Origin: Lunularia cruciata
Taxonomy: Eukaryota; Streptophyta; Marchantiopsida; Lunulariales; Lunulariaceae
DNA length: 64,000 nucleotides
Assembly: GCA_948567375.1 (NCBI GenBank)
Contig: OX419757.1
Location: 53,134,001-53,198,000, forward strand
Direction of reading: 5' to 3'
Shown: positions 36,051 through 45,359 of the stretch, piece by piece
Numbering within the stretch: the first letter of the stretch is position 1
How the letters are laid out: every line of letters begins with the position of its first letter
Notes under the pieces: generated by a model
What the model saw: the letters and a program-made list of their open reading frames with translations, nothing else
Database searches by the model: none
What the model was told of the DNA's origin: nothing
Position numbers and translations under genes: made by a program

Positions 36051-37320
36051 TACTCCTTGTAGTTAGAAATTTTTGTAGTATGAATCTTTGGAGTAGTAAT
36101 CCAAAGAGAGCAAATAGGAATTTTCTTTGTCAAAGAATTGCTATTCTCCAAAGACAAGTGAAAAATAATTGTAAGTAAACAAGATAAGGAATTGTACAAG
36201 ACAAAGACAAGAAGATTTAGATTGTAAATACTTGCACTTGCAGTTTTGTAGAGATTTTTAAAAGTGTTAGCCTACTAGTCATTATATTTCTTAGGCTGTT
36301 CTTGGCATTTTGCTACTTAAGACTGAAATTCAATTTAAATTACTATTCAGTTGGTCAAAGACAAATAAGTGGAAGATTCAAAAGCTCTTTGTCACTTTGC
36401 TTAATTCCAAGTATCAATGTCAATCCTTTGTAGTGTGGATGTTGAGAAATCTCTGTCATAAGAGTACCAAGTGTCTTATGTGTTTGATCCTTGGTATTTG
36501 GGGCCTTATTTATGTGATTGTTGGTGTAGTTTTCATGAATCAATGCCTTGACAAGACATAAGTAACCTATAATATTGATAGTACTCAATATAAACAAAAA
36601 CAAAGATTAATCATTGATGTGAAGAATCTTGGAAGAAGACCTGCCTTTTGGGAAGGGTAACACACATTCTTCAAAGTAGGGATCTTTGCAATGACATAGC
36701 ATCTTTGAATGTGATTGGATCATCACGTTCAAAATTTTAGTTGGATTGATTTTTTGTGAATATGATAATTTCTTTTCAATTTTCTGTAGTGCACCTTCTT
36801 GGTGACCTTACACTCTTCTTGGAATGGTTCTGCCCAAAAGGCTTAACAAGTAGCAAGAAAGAACCACAATATTTTCACTTTTCTTCAAGTCCAAGCATTT
36901 CCAAATCATATCCTTTATGGGAACTTTTGGTTCTTACCGAGGTAGTGCACTTTTAGTCGATCTTATGTTGTTACAATAACATATAAGCATATGAATATAC
37001 TAAATGTGAAAATATTGAGAAAAATATAAAAATATATATTTTGAAATATTTTAGAAACTTCATGAAAAGAGTGAACGTTTAGAGAGAAAGCCTTTGTAAA
37101 TATATATCACCAAATTTAAATTGAATTTTGTGTGTGTAAAATACTTGGTGTCAAGCTCCACTACCTAAGGTTTACTAACATATTCATTATTAATAAAAGG
37201 GTGAATTGAAGACAAATATAAGTATTTATTCTCACATTATGAAATTTTAGCAATTATTTATTTTTATTTATCCTTAAATTTTATTTTACAACACTTTTAG
37301 TTTGAAATATCTTGAGAGTT
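36051..37320. other. AT-rich DNA without a recognisable gene
   Basis: Only short unsupported open frames occur (the longest about 83 codons, without motifs). Part of 36,050-36,650 may be the 3' non-coding end of the coiled-coil repeat. AT content rises sharply after 36,950. Confidence 0.5.
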
Positions 37321-37566
37321 AATTATGGGGAAAATTTAAATAAACATACAAATATTCTGAAACAACATACAAGATCTTTAATCCTCTTTCTAAAATATCC
37401 AAACACAAGAAATGCCTTCCATTATGTTATCCCACCACCTCATTTGCTCATTTGCATGCCAGGGACTTTCGTTGGCACAATAAAGTGGCATGTTTTATAA
37501 AGAGGATTAAAGGTCTTGTATGTCCTTTTAGTATATTTTTATGTTTATTTATCATTTCCCTAATTT
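37321..37566. repeat. Foldback (MITE-like) element
   Basis: The left arm, 37,321 to about 37,440, and the right arm, about 37,450-37,566, are inverted copies of each other. Well-matched parts are AACATACAAGATCTTTAATC against the complement of 37,505-37,525, and the outer 'aaataaacata' against the complement of 'tatgtttattt' near 37,540. The inner 'aaatgcc...attatgttat' also mirrors 'aataaagtggcatgtttt'. The ~245 bp near-palindrome has no coding capacity. Target duplications are not clear. Confidence 0.7.
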
Positions 37567-37791
37567 TATTAGAAAATAACCATTTGAGAAAAAATTTGGA
37601 AGATAGAGTTTATATGTTTTATATATGCTTTTAACCATTATGAATAACAATAAGTTTAGTGAGATTATGATACTTTTGGACATTGTTAATCATTGTTTAT
37701 ATGGTTTTTCATAAAGGTAGATTATTTATTATTTTCATGAGAATGAGACGATGGTACAATAAAATGGTAAAATGCATAAGATCAGTTATAA

Positions 37792-38215
37792 TCTTCTAGT
37801 TCTATTTTAATATCTTACTTGTAATGGCTTATACTAGTTAAAATAAAATGTCAAAGATTTTTATCACCTTAATGTGGAAAACTAGGTCAATAAATGAAAT
37901 TTATATATTTTAACACACCTAGAGACAAATATTATATACCATACTTAGATGAGTATATATTCTTCAAGTTATATTTTGATATCTTACTTGTAATGGCTTA
38001 GACTAGTTAAAATAGTATGTCAAAGAATTTTATCACCTTAATGTGGAAAAGTAGGTCAATTAATGAAATGTATATATTTTAACGCACCTAGAGACAAATT
38101 TCATATACCATACCTAGATTAGTTATATTCTTCAAGTATATTTTAATATCTTACTTGTAATGGCTTATACTAGCTAAAATAGTCTTTTATATTTTATATA
38201 TCATACCTAGAGACA
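37792..38215. repeat. Tandem repeat, period about 169 bp
   Basis: Two full units and a partial third start at 37,792, 37,961 and 38,129. Each begins with 'tcttc(t/a)agt' and holds 'atcttacttgtaatggctta', 'ttatcaccttaatgtggaaaa' and 'cacctagagacaaat'. The third unit is cut short after 'ctagctaaaatag'. It is non-coding. Confidence 0.85.
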
Positions 38216-39470
38216 TATATAATATAACACAATTATCACTTTCTGAGTTAAATTTTCTGAATCTTTGGGAAAAACACTAACTAATTTTGAATCTAGTGTT
38301 AACAGAGCATAACCAAGTTTCCAAAAATTCCGAAATTCCGAAAATGCACCTTCTCACATTGTTTTCTGTTCCATCAGAATAAGATTTTTCAAATAGTGCT
38401 TGACGTCCTATAATGATTGTGACAACCCAATATCATGCACTTAGCAATAAATGGGTAAGAAACCCAATAAATGCACTTAACAAGAAACATGTTCCCACAT
38501 AGATATATGTTTTGAAACGAATAGATTAAAGAGAAGAGAAGTATAACTCTACAATAGTTCTTTACTTTTTATTTTTAATTTGCTTGGATAGGAAACATTC
38601 CCAAAAGAGGGTAGAGTCACAAACTGTGGTGCACTACTGACCAAAGAAAATACAAAATCACTTTCATGTAAGCTAAGTTCCAACTAATTCCTGAAGATGA
38701 TTATTCAATCACTCCAAAGTGGCTATTTCACTAAAAAGGATACAAATCCAGCTAATGTGTTCTACCCTTCCCAAAAGGCATAACTATGAAGGTTCTTTGC
38801 ATTGGTGGTACTTTCAACAAAGGTTCTTTGCTGTTCAATTCCGTGGTACTTTCAACACTACATCTCATTCAAGACTCATCAAGGCATTGCTCCATTCCTT
38901 CAAAATTACCAAGGATCCCAGATCCTAGCCACAAGTACTATTGATCACAATCATTGAGCTACTTGAATTCACAATATGAATTTCCTACCACTACTCATCA
39001 AAGAATGGCAATACTCAAAAGTCAGCAAAAAGAAAATAAACAGCTCTTGCTCTTTCATTTTACTCTCTTACATGGACTAAAAGAATATTTACAGGGCCAG
39101 AAAGCCTTAAATAAGTTTTTCTACTCCTAAATGAAGAAATTTGATGGCTATAGAACTGTTAAGATCTAAAACATTTGCACTTGCATCTAGACTATACAAG
39201 CAAGATCTTATTATCTTGTCTTCTTCTAATCTGCTGACTTGTACATTGTTAAATAACTACCATGTGTCTTGGGCAAAGTGTTTTAGTTCTCTTGAAAGAA
39301 ACTTGACCTTGTCTTCTTTGGAGTCCTACACCAAAGATTACACAATTAAGAAGAAATGTATAACTCGGATGAATCTTCATTTAGTGAAGGATTCATTGTT
39401 GTACTTTACCACAAAGTACTACCTTTGCCTATAAATTTTCTAAGGACTTTTTCAATTCTCTTCTTTTAAT
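38216..39470. other. AT-rich DNA without a recognisable gene
   Basis: Small open frames (for example 38,719-38,928 and 39,141-39,434, plus strand) have no motif or homologue in the window, and I do not call them genes. Part of this stretch may be the 3' region of the minus-strand coiled-coil repeat that begins at 47,965. Confidence 0.45.
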
Positions 39471-39702
39471 ATGTGATTTCTGGTATTAGCATATCACAAC
39501 TTTCTTGAGGCTTCTATTTGTTGTTCTCTTAACTTTAACAATACTTGATCTAGTTTGAGATCATCATATACCTGAGCACCAAGAGTCTTAGCTTGAAGTT
39601 TCAATTCATGGATCTTTTCTTTGTGAGTTTGCCTATGGCAGTTTTCTTATAGAGTTCTAACATCTGATCTCTAAATTTTCTAACTATTGAGTAATCCTAA
39701 CC
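39471..39702 (-). mobile_element. Distal part of minus-strand coiled-coil repeat
   Basis: On the minus strand this reads QTHKEKIHELKLQAKTLGAQ followed by a Leu/Glu/Lys-rich helix (LDQVLLKLREQQIEASRKL). It continues the coiled-coil ORF interrupted at 45,360 by element D; the two halves are joined by D's TAACC target duplication. Stop codons are present. Confidence 0.6.
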
Positions 39703-40138
39703 TGTAACAATATGGAGTTTAACGACGAAGTTAGTCGGTCTTACAAAGTAACACATAAGACAAAGTAGCCTAGAATATTCCAGAAGTATATAGGAAGCTT
39801 CTTGTGAAGCTTCCTGGCTAGCTTAGCTTGCACCTCAAGTAAGTAGCTTCTAGAAGGAAGCTTCTAGAAGCTTCCAATTAGCTTAGCTTGCACGCCAAGT
39901 AGACGGCTTCTAGAAGGAAGCTTCTTGCGAAGCTTCCTAGTTAACTTGGCTTGCACTCTAAGAAAGCGGCTTGAGGAAGCTTCTTGAGAAGCTTCTCAAG
40001 GGCCTTGTATGCTACCTATAAATTCCAAAGCCAAAGCTCATGCTAAGCATTCAGAGTTTTCCCTCATTCAAGTGTCCCAATGTGAGTTTCCATTCTCCTA
40101 TTTCTCTCCTCGGATTTGGTCTTTTATTTTGGTATTAG
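39703..40138 (+). mobile_element. 5' LTR of element D
   Basis: It starts TGTAACAATATGGAG and ends CTTTTATT, where the other copies end CTTTTACA. GAA/TTC arrays occupy 39,793-40,002, including GGAAGCTTCTAGAAGCTTCC at 39,854-39,873, and the TATAAATTCC promoter box is at about 40,016-40,025. The primer-binding site TGGTATTAGAGC follows at 40,140-40,151. Confidence 0.92.
39793..40002 (+). promoter_or_regulatory. Heat-shock-element-like arrays in element D 5' LTR
   Basis: Four clusters of alternating GAA and TTC blocks lie within about 220 bp upstream of the TATAAATT box. The perfect 20 bp palindrome at 39,854-39,873 contains four contiguous nGAAn units, and AGCTTCTAGAAG directly before it extends the array. 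The 3' LTR keeps the same clusters, with the same palindrome at 45,087-45,106. The consensus match is seen; function is inferred. Confidence 0.6.
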
Positions 40139-40395
40139 AGCAGGAGTGGAATGGATGGAATTTATGGACCACCAAATCTACTTCCACCAAACCATTGGGA
40201 TTTTTGCATCCAAATACTACCCAAGCATTGTTTCACACAGTTCATCACCCTGCACTTTGGACAAGATTTTTTGCATATGATCACCATATCTGAGGAACCC
40301 TTGGTGCTTCCGGTTGTAACGTATGGAGAATGGTGGACGTGCTATTTCTATGTGTTAATCAATTAGATAGATTGGGAGTGGTGTGATAGAGGAGC

Positions 40396-41300
40396 AACCA
40401 TAGCGGCAGTACTTGATGTTATCCTTGCTATGCAACAACAAATCGAGCACCTTACTCGATTGTTGGATGAACAAGATCTTTGACGACAAGAGCAAGAGGA
40501 GAGAGTACCAATTTCAGAAGGAGAAGATTGGATCAGATTCCCTAAACCCAAGGTATTTGAAGGCAAGAATCTCCTGGGTGCAGTGGAGAATTTTGTGTTT
40601 GATTGTGAACGTTATTTTGAAGCTACCAATCTACAAGACGAGCAAAAAATAGATTCTCTTGGCTTCTAGCCAATTGGATGGAGTAGCAAAGCTATGGTGG
40701 AGATTCCGAGTGGAGCAAGCCAAACGACAAATGGTTACACCAATCTTGATATGGGCATAATTCAAGAGTGCAATAACAAGTCGGTTCCAAGCTATAAATG
40801 CCACACGAGCTGCACAGGATAAGTTGGCAGAGTTGAAACAGATTGGCTCTATAAGAAGTTACATCACGTAGTTCCAAAACACCATCATGCAAATTCCAGA
40901 TATATTGGAAGGTGAAGCTCTTGATTGATTTGTGAGGAGCTTGAAGGTGAGAACCAAATTAGAGGTAACCATGCAAGAGCCACAACACTTGGAGGAAGCC
41001 ATGCGGTTGGCCAAACGTTTTGATTCCTTGGTGGTAACAACTTGGTCTCGACCTTGACCTCCACAAAGCCTACCAATACACTACACACAAGTGGAGGAGC
41101 CAACACCAATGGAGATTGATGCAATTCAACAAAGACCACTTGGCACGGCATATAGGGAGAAATTGTAACAAAATGGTGGTTGTTTTTATTGTCACCAGTT
41201 GGGGCGTCGCATTGCTGAATGTCCACTCAAGAATGGACGACCTTGACAAGTTGCCCAAGTAGAGGTTGTGGAGTGGAATGATCAAGGAAACAAGGAATCC
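40396..41300 (+). pseudogene. Element D gag
   Basis: The reading begins at 40,396 with ATAGCGGCAGT, where C has ATGGCGGCAAT, so the start codon is lost. The text includes the LTRLLDEQD region, KVFEGKNLLGAVENFVFDCE near 40,550 and WWRFRVEQAKR near 40,697. The zinc knuckle near 41,180 reads CFYCHQLGRRIAEC: the His of the CCHC motif has become Arg. Stops and a frameshift break the frame, notably near 40,480 and 40,650. Confidence 0.78.
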
Positions 41301-41332
41301 CAATAGGAGAATTCGAGCCGCCTATTGGGAGC

Positions 41333-41686
41333 TTGATTAGTTCCAATGGGACTGAAGGCTCAACCTATGCAAGTTTGCTTCACTTGCAAGGTATGATATC
41401 TAATTGGGGTTGTAGGATTTTGGTTGATTTTGGAAGTTCAAAGAATTGCATGTCTATGCAAGTAGCAAAGGAATTGGGTATTCCTATCAAGCTAGTGATT
41501 GGAAGTAGTTTGATGATGGCGGATGGTAGAAAGGGTTCTGCATTTTGCACCTTGCATCCTATTACCTTCAAGATTGGGAAAGAGCATTTGGAGTATATGA
41601 GGTTTGTAGTGGTACCTCTACACTATGATATCATTCTGGGTCTACTTTGGCTTGAATGTCATAAGGTTCAATTTGATTGGACCTAA
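41333..41686 (+). pseudogene. Element D protease
   Basis: A 117-codon open stretch gives MISSNGTEGSTYASLLHLQ, ILVDFGSSKNCMSM and HYDIILGLLWLECH. This matches C's protease with the same D-F-G triplet in place of the usual D-S/T-G. A linker with three degenerate repeats of about 60 bp ('gagtcccaagatg(g/a)(a/g)aagttt', 41,775-41,955) follows before RT. Confidence 0.8.
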
Positions 41687-41962
41687 CGCCAAATTCAAGT
41701 ACAACACCAAGGTAGGAATTTCCGATTAGGTTGTCAAACACCTCTAAGTAAGACACCTAAGAATAGTCAGTCCCAAGATGGAAAGTTTGTTGAGAAGGTA
41801 GCCATAGAGCAAACCTTGAAGGAAGTGGAGTCCCAAGATGAGAAGTTTGCCAAGAAGGCAACCATAGAGTAGGCTTGTAAGAGAGACGAGTCCCTAGAAG
41901 AGAAGTTTGTTAGTAAAGGAGCCATAGAGCAAGCTTTAGAGGAAGAGAAATTTGTATTTGCA

Positions 41963-42736
41963 GTGTGGATCAAGCAGATTGCACAAGACCAATCTGTGGA
42001 GGACCAAGAGCCTCATCAAGTAATGGTTGATTGGATAGTTAAGGAGTTTGTGGATATGTTTTTGGATGATCTGCCAAAGGGATTACCCTCCAATCGAGGT
42101 ATGCCCTTCAAGATCAAGTTATTGCCAAGGAGTACTCTAGTGAGTAGACCGATCTATCGGCTCTCACCAAAGGAGTTGGAGAAGTTATGAACAACACTTA
42201 TAGAGTTGTTGGAGAAGGACTTCATACGACATAGTACCTCTCCTTGGGGAGCACCGGTACTATTTGTTCAAAAGAAGGATGGAGGACTTCATTTTTGTAT
42301 TGATTATCGTGGGCTCAATAAGCAAACCGTGAAGAATGCATATCCCTTGCCTCGGATCAATGACTTGCTTGATCAACTAAGTGGAGCACGTTACTTTTCT
42401 AAGTTGGATCTTTGCAACGGCTATTGGCAAATTCCGATTGATAGAGAGGATGTGCAAAAGACTGCCTTTTGCACAAGGTATGGGCATTTCGAGTGGAGAG
42501 TTTTACCTTTTGGACTCACTAATGCTCCAGCAGTCTTCATGGATCAAATGCATCGGGTGTTGGATGGACTATTGGATCGGTCAGTGGTGGTGTTCTTGGA
42601 TGATATCTTAATCTATAGCAAGATAGAGGCAGAACACGTGAATCATGTGCGAGAAGTACTAAGACGATTACGACAATGGAAATTTTACTGCAAGAAGTTG
42701 AAGTGTGCCTTTTGGCAGAAGGAGGTTACCTTCTAA
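41963..42736 (+). pseudogene. Element D reverse transcriptase
   Basis: The part at 41,963-42,190 holds the RT lead-in (FVDMFLDDLPKGLPSNRGM, RPIYRLSPKELEKL) and ends in TGA. The second part, 42,206-42,736, holds [64 protein letters not shown] and [14 protein letters not shown], with all palm aspartates. It ends in TAA at EVTF* where C reads on to GHKIS. Confidence 0.85.
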
Positions 42737-43400
42737 GGTCATAAGATCTCCTCAGAGGGGATCAAGATGGAAGACAAGAAGATCAAGGCCATTACTGATT
42801 GGCCTACCCCAAAGGATGCTATAGAAGTACGGGCATTCAATGGATTGGCCAGTTTTTTCCGATAGTTCATCCACTATTATGCTCATGTGGTTGCATCATT
42901 GACTAACCTCTTAGAAAAGAACTCAAGCTTCTAGTGGAACACCAAGCATGAAGAAGCATTCCAGAAGTTGAAACATATGGTGTCTTCAAGACCCATTCTT
43001 CAACCATATGATCCTCAACTACCTTGTGTGGTTGATTTTGATGCTTCTAACTTTGCAATTGGAGTTGTGTTGCAATAGGAATTCCTAGATGGACTACATC
43101 CCATTGCCTTTGTGTCTTGCTGACTAAATACAACTCAAAGAAATTACTCTACTCAAGATCGAGAACAACTTGCAATGGTATATGCCACCAAGGTATGGAG
43201 ACATTATCTCTTGGGGAAACAAGTGATCATGCAAACTGATCACAAGCCATTGTTGCAAACCTTACACCTGGAGCACATGAAGAGTCGACATCATTGATGG
43301 GAAGAGTAACTCCAATTTTTTGACATCAAACTTGAGTACAAACCAGGTCGGTTCCATGTCATCCCTGATGCTCTATCACGATGATCTGATTTGAAGGGCT
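42737..43400 (+). pseudogene. Element D RNase H
   Basis: In the same direction the DNA reads ITDWPTPKDAIEVRAFNG, VDFDASNFAIGVVLQ with a stop after it, REQLAMVYATKVWRHYLLG and QTDHKPLLQTLHLEH. Stops at about 42,864, 42,933, 43,077 and 43,123 break it. These are the same RNase H signatures as in C. Confidence 0.78.
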
Positions 43401-43559
43401 CTTCCTCTCATCGTGGCAGCAATTACGATGGTGTCAATTGACCCCAAGATCCATAACGAGTTTTGGTTAGCTCTACAACAAGATCCCTTCTTCCAAATGG
43501 TACATGATCGTCTAACAATAGGTGACAAGGAGTACAACACTTTCTCCTTCCACTAAGGC

Positions 43560-44935
43560 CTTCTATTCCATGCAGACCGGATCTATGTTCCAGCCAAAGG
43601 TGATCTTTGACTTGTGTGCCTTCAAGAAGCCTATGATTTACCTATCATTGGGCACATAGGTGTGGATAAGACATTGGGTACCCTCCAACGTCAATGGTGG
43701 TGGCCCAACATGACATGAGATGTTTGAGAATTTTTCCAATCGTGTGAGAGCTGCCAACGTAACAAGACCAACAACCAAAAGCCGAGTGGACTCCTTCAAC
43801 TGCTTGCCATTCCATCAGCTCGCTGGGAGCATGTGAGCTTGGATCTCATCACATCCTTGCCAAAGACAAAAAAAGGACACACCGCCATCGTGGTGTTTGT
43901 GGATAAGCTTAGTAAGCAAATCCACTTGGCACCAACCTGTGATATTGTGGATGCTCCAACCTTAGCGCAAATCTACTTTGACAATTTCTTCAAGCATCAT
44001 GGGATCCCACACGTATTCATCTCTGACCATGATCCTTGATTTACCGGGAAGTTTTGGCAAGCACTCTTTCAAATACTCGGCACCAAGCTTGCTTTATCCA
44101 CGGCCTATCATCCTCAAACTGATGGACAAATCTAACGTGCAAATCATACATTGGAGGATATGTTACGTGCCTTTGTCAATGTCCACCATACCAATTGGGA
44201 TGAATGTCTTGCAGCTGCATAATTTGCCTACAACAATTCCAAACAAGTAAGCATTGGATTCTCTCCTTTCTTTCTCAATTTTGGCCAAGATCCATTTGTT
44301 CCAGATTCTCTTCTTGCTCCTCCTCCATCTCAAGTTCCTCATACTTCCACATTCTTGACCACTATATCCCAATCTCTCCAACAAGCCAAGGCTCATCTCC
44401 TTGTTGCTCAGAATTGCCAAAAACAATATGCTGACCACCATTGTCGTGATCTCACCTTTGAAGTTGGTGATAAAATCATGTTATCCTCCAATAACCTCCC
44501 TCTCCCACTTGATACCCAAGTTAGTAAACTTGCCCTTATTTGGATAGGACCCTTTGATATCACCCCAATTGTCTCTCTTGTTGCTTATTGACTTGCCTTG
44601 CCTTGTCACATGTATATCCATCCTATCTTTCATGTTTCCAAGTTGAAACCCTTTGTTCCTAACCACCTTTTTCTTTTCTTCTCAAGTCCAACTCCCCCTC
44701 TTCCTGTCCATATCAATGACCATGAGGAGTACAAAGTTGATTGTATCCTTGCACATCACCATATTCAACGAGGCCGTCGCCAACATATGGAGTACAAGGT
44801 CCTTTGGAAAGGGTATCCCCTTCATGATGCCACCTGGGAACCTCTTTCTCACCTCCAGAATGCACAAATGGCCATCCAAGAATTTGAAGCTTCATTGGCA
44901 ATGAGGTCGTCACCAACTAGCAGCGGGGGAATATG
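43560..44935 (+). pseudogene. Element D integrase and chromodomain
   Basis: Integrase zinc binding is readable near 43,630-43,780 (LPIIGHIGVDKTLGTLQRQ, CESCQRNKTNN). The core begins MSLDLITSLPKTKKGH at 43,833 and keeps FVDKLSK and ISDHDP (second Asp present, unlike C), then a stop before FTGKFW. The third catalytic region reads DGQI, stop, RANHTLE, so the Glu position is lost. The chromodomain at 44,722-44,868 (EEYKVDCILAHHHIQRGR, EYKVLWKGYPLHDATWEP) is intact in the open frame 44,598-44,999, which runs on into the 3' LTR. Confidence 0.85.
44921..44933 (+). other. Polypurine tract of element D
   Basis: The bases AGCGGGGGAATA directly precede the 3' LTR at 44,934 and form the plus-strand primer region. 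Element C has the decayed form GCGTGGGAATA. Confidence 0.75.
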
Positions 44936-45359
44936 TAACAATATGGAGTTTAGCAACAAATTTAGTCGGTCTTATGAAGTAGCACATATGACAAAGTAGC
45001 CTAGAATATTTTGGAAGTATCTAGGAAGCTTCTTGGGAAGCTTCCCAACTAGCTTAGCTTGCACCTCAAGTAAGTAGCTTCTAGAAGGAAGCTTCTAGAA
45101 GCTTCCAATTAGCTTAGCTTGCATGCCAAGTAGACGGCTTCTAGAAGGAAGCTTCTTGAGAAGCTTCCTAGTTAACTTGGCTTGCACTCTAAGAAAGCGG
45201 CTTGAGGAAGCTTCTTAAGAAGCTTCTCAAGGGCCTTGTATGCTACCTATAAATACCAAAGCCAAAGCTTATGCTAGGCATTTGGAGTTTTCCCTCATTC
45301 AAGTGTCCCAATGTGAGTTTCTATTCTCCTATTTCTCTCCTTGGATTTGATCTTTTACA
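44934..45359 (+). mobile_element. 3' LTR of element D
   Basis: A 426 bp LTR starts TGTAACAATATGGAG and ends CTTTTACA, followed by the TAACC target duplicate. It carries the perfect GGAAGCTTCTAGAAGCTTCC palindrome at 45,087-45,106 and a TATAAATACC box near 45,248-45,257. Confidence 0.93.

Larger units (their letters stand above)
39703..45359 (+). mobile_element. Element D: complete but dead chromovirus (Ty3/gypsy)
   Basis: A 5,657 bp plus-strand element with LTRs 39,703-40,138 and 44,934-45,359 and a 5 bp target duplication TAACC (39,698-39,702 and 45,360-45,364). Gene order and sequence match element C: gag, protease, RT, RNase H, integrase, chromodomain. It has more stop codons than C, and the gag ATG is ATA. 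It lies inside the minus-strand coiled-coil repeat. Confidence 0.94.

Noticed and set aside
36310-36561. Overlapping plus and minus frames in AT-rich DNA
   Set aside because: No homologue in the window, low complexity, no splice or promoter context.
37312-37634. Open frames in the palindrome region
   Set aside because: They result from the inverted repeat; no protein motif.
39793-40002. GAAGCTTC runs read as a CRISPR-like array
   Set aside because: Spacing is irregular, the repeats are short palindromes inside an LTR, and the genome is a plant nuclear one.
44598-44999. Element D chromodomain frame as a host chromodomain gene
   Set aside because: It is collinear with the integrase of the same element, ends in the 3' LTR and has a purine tract next to it.
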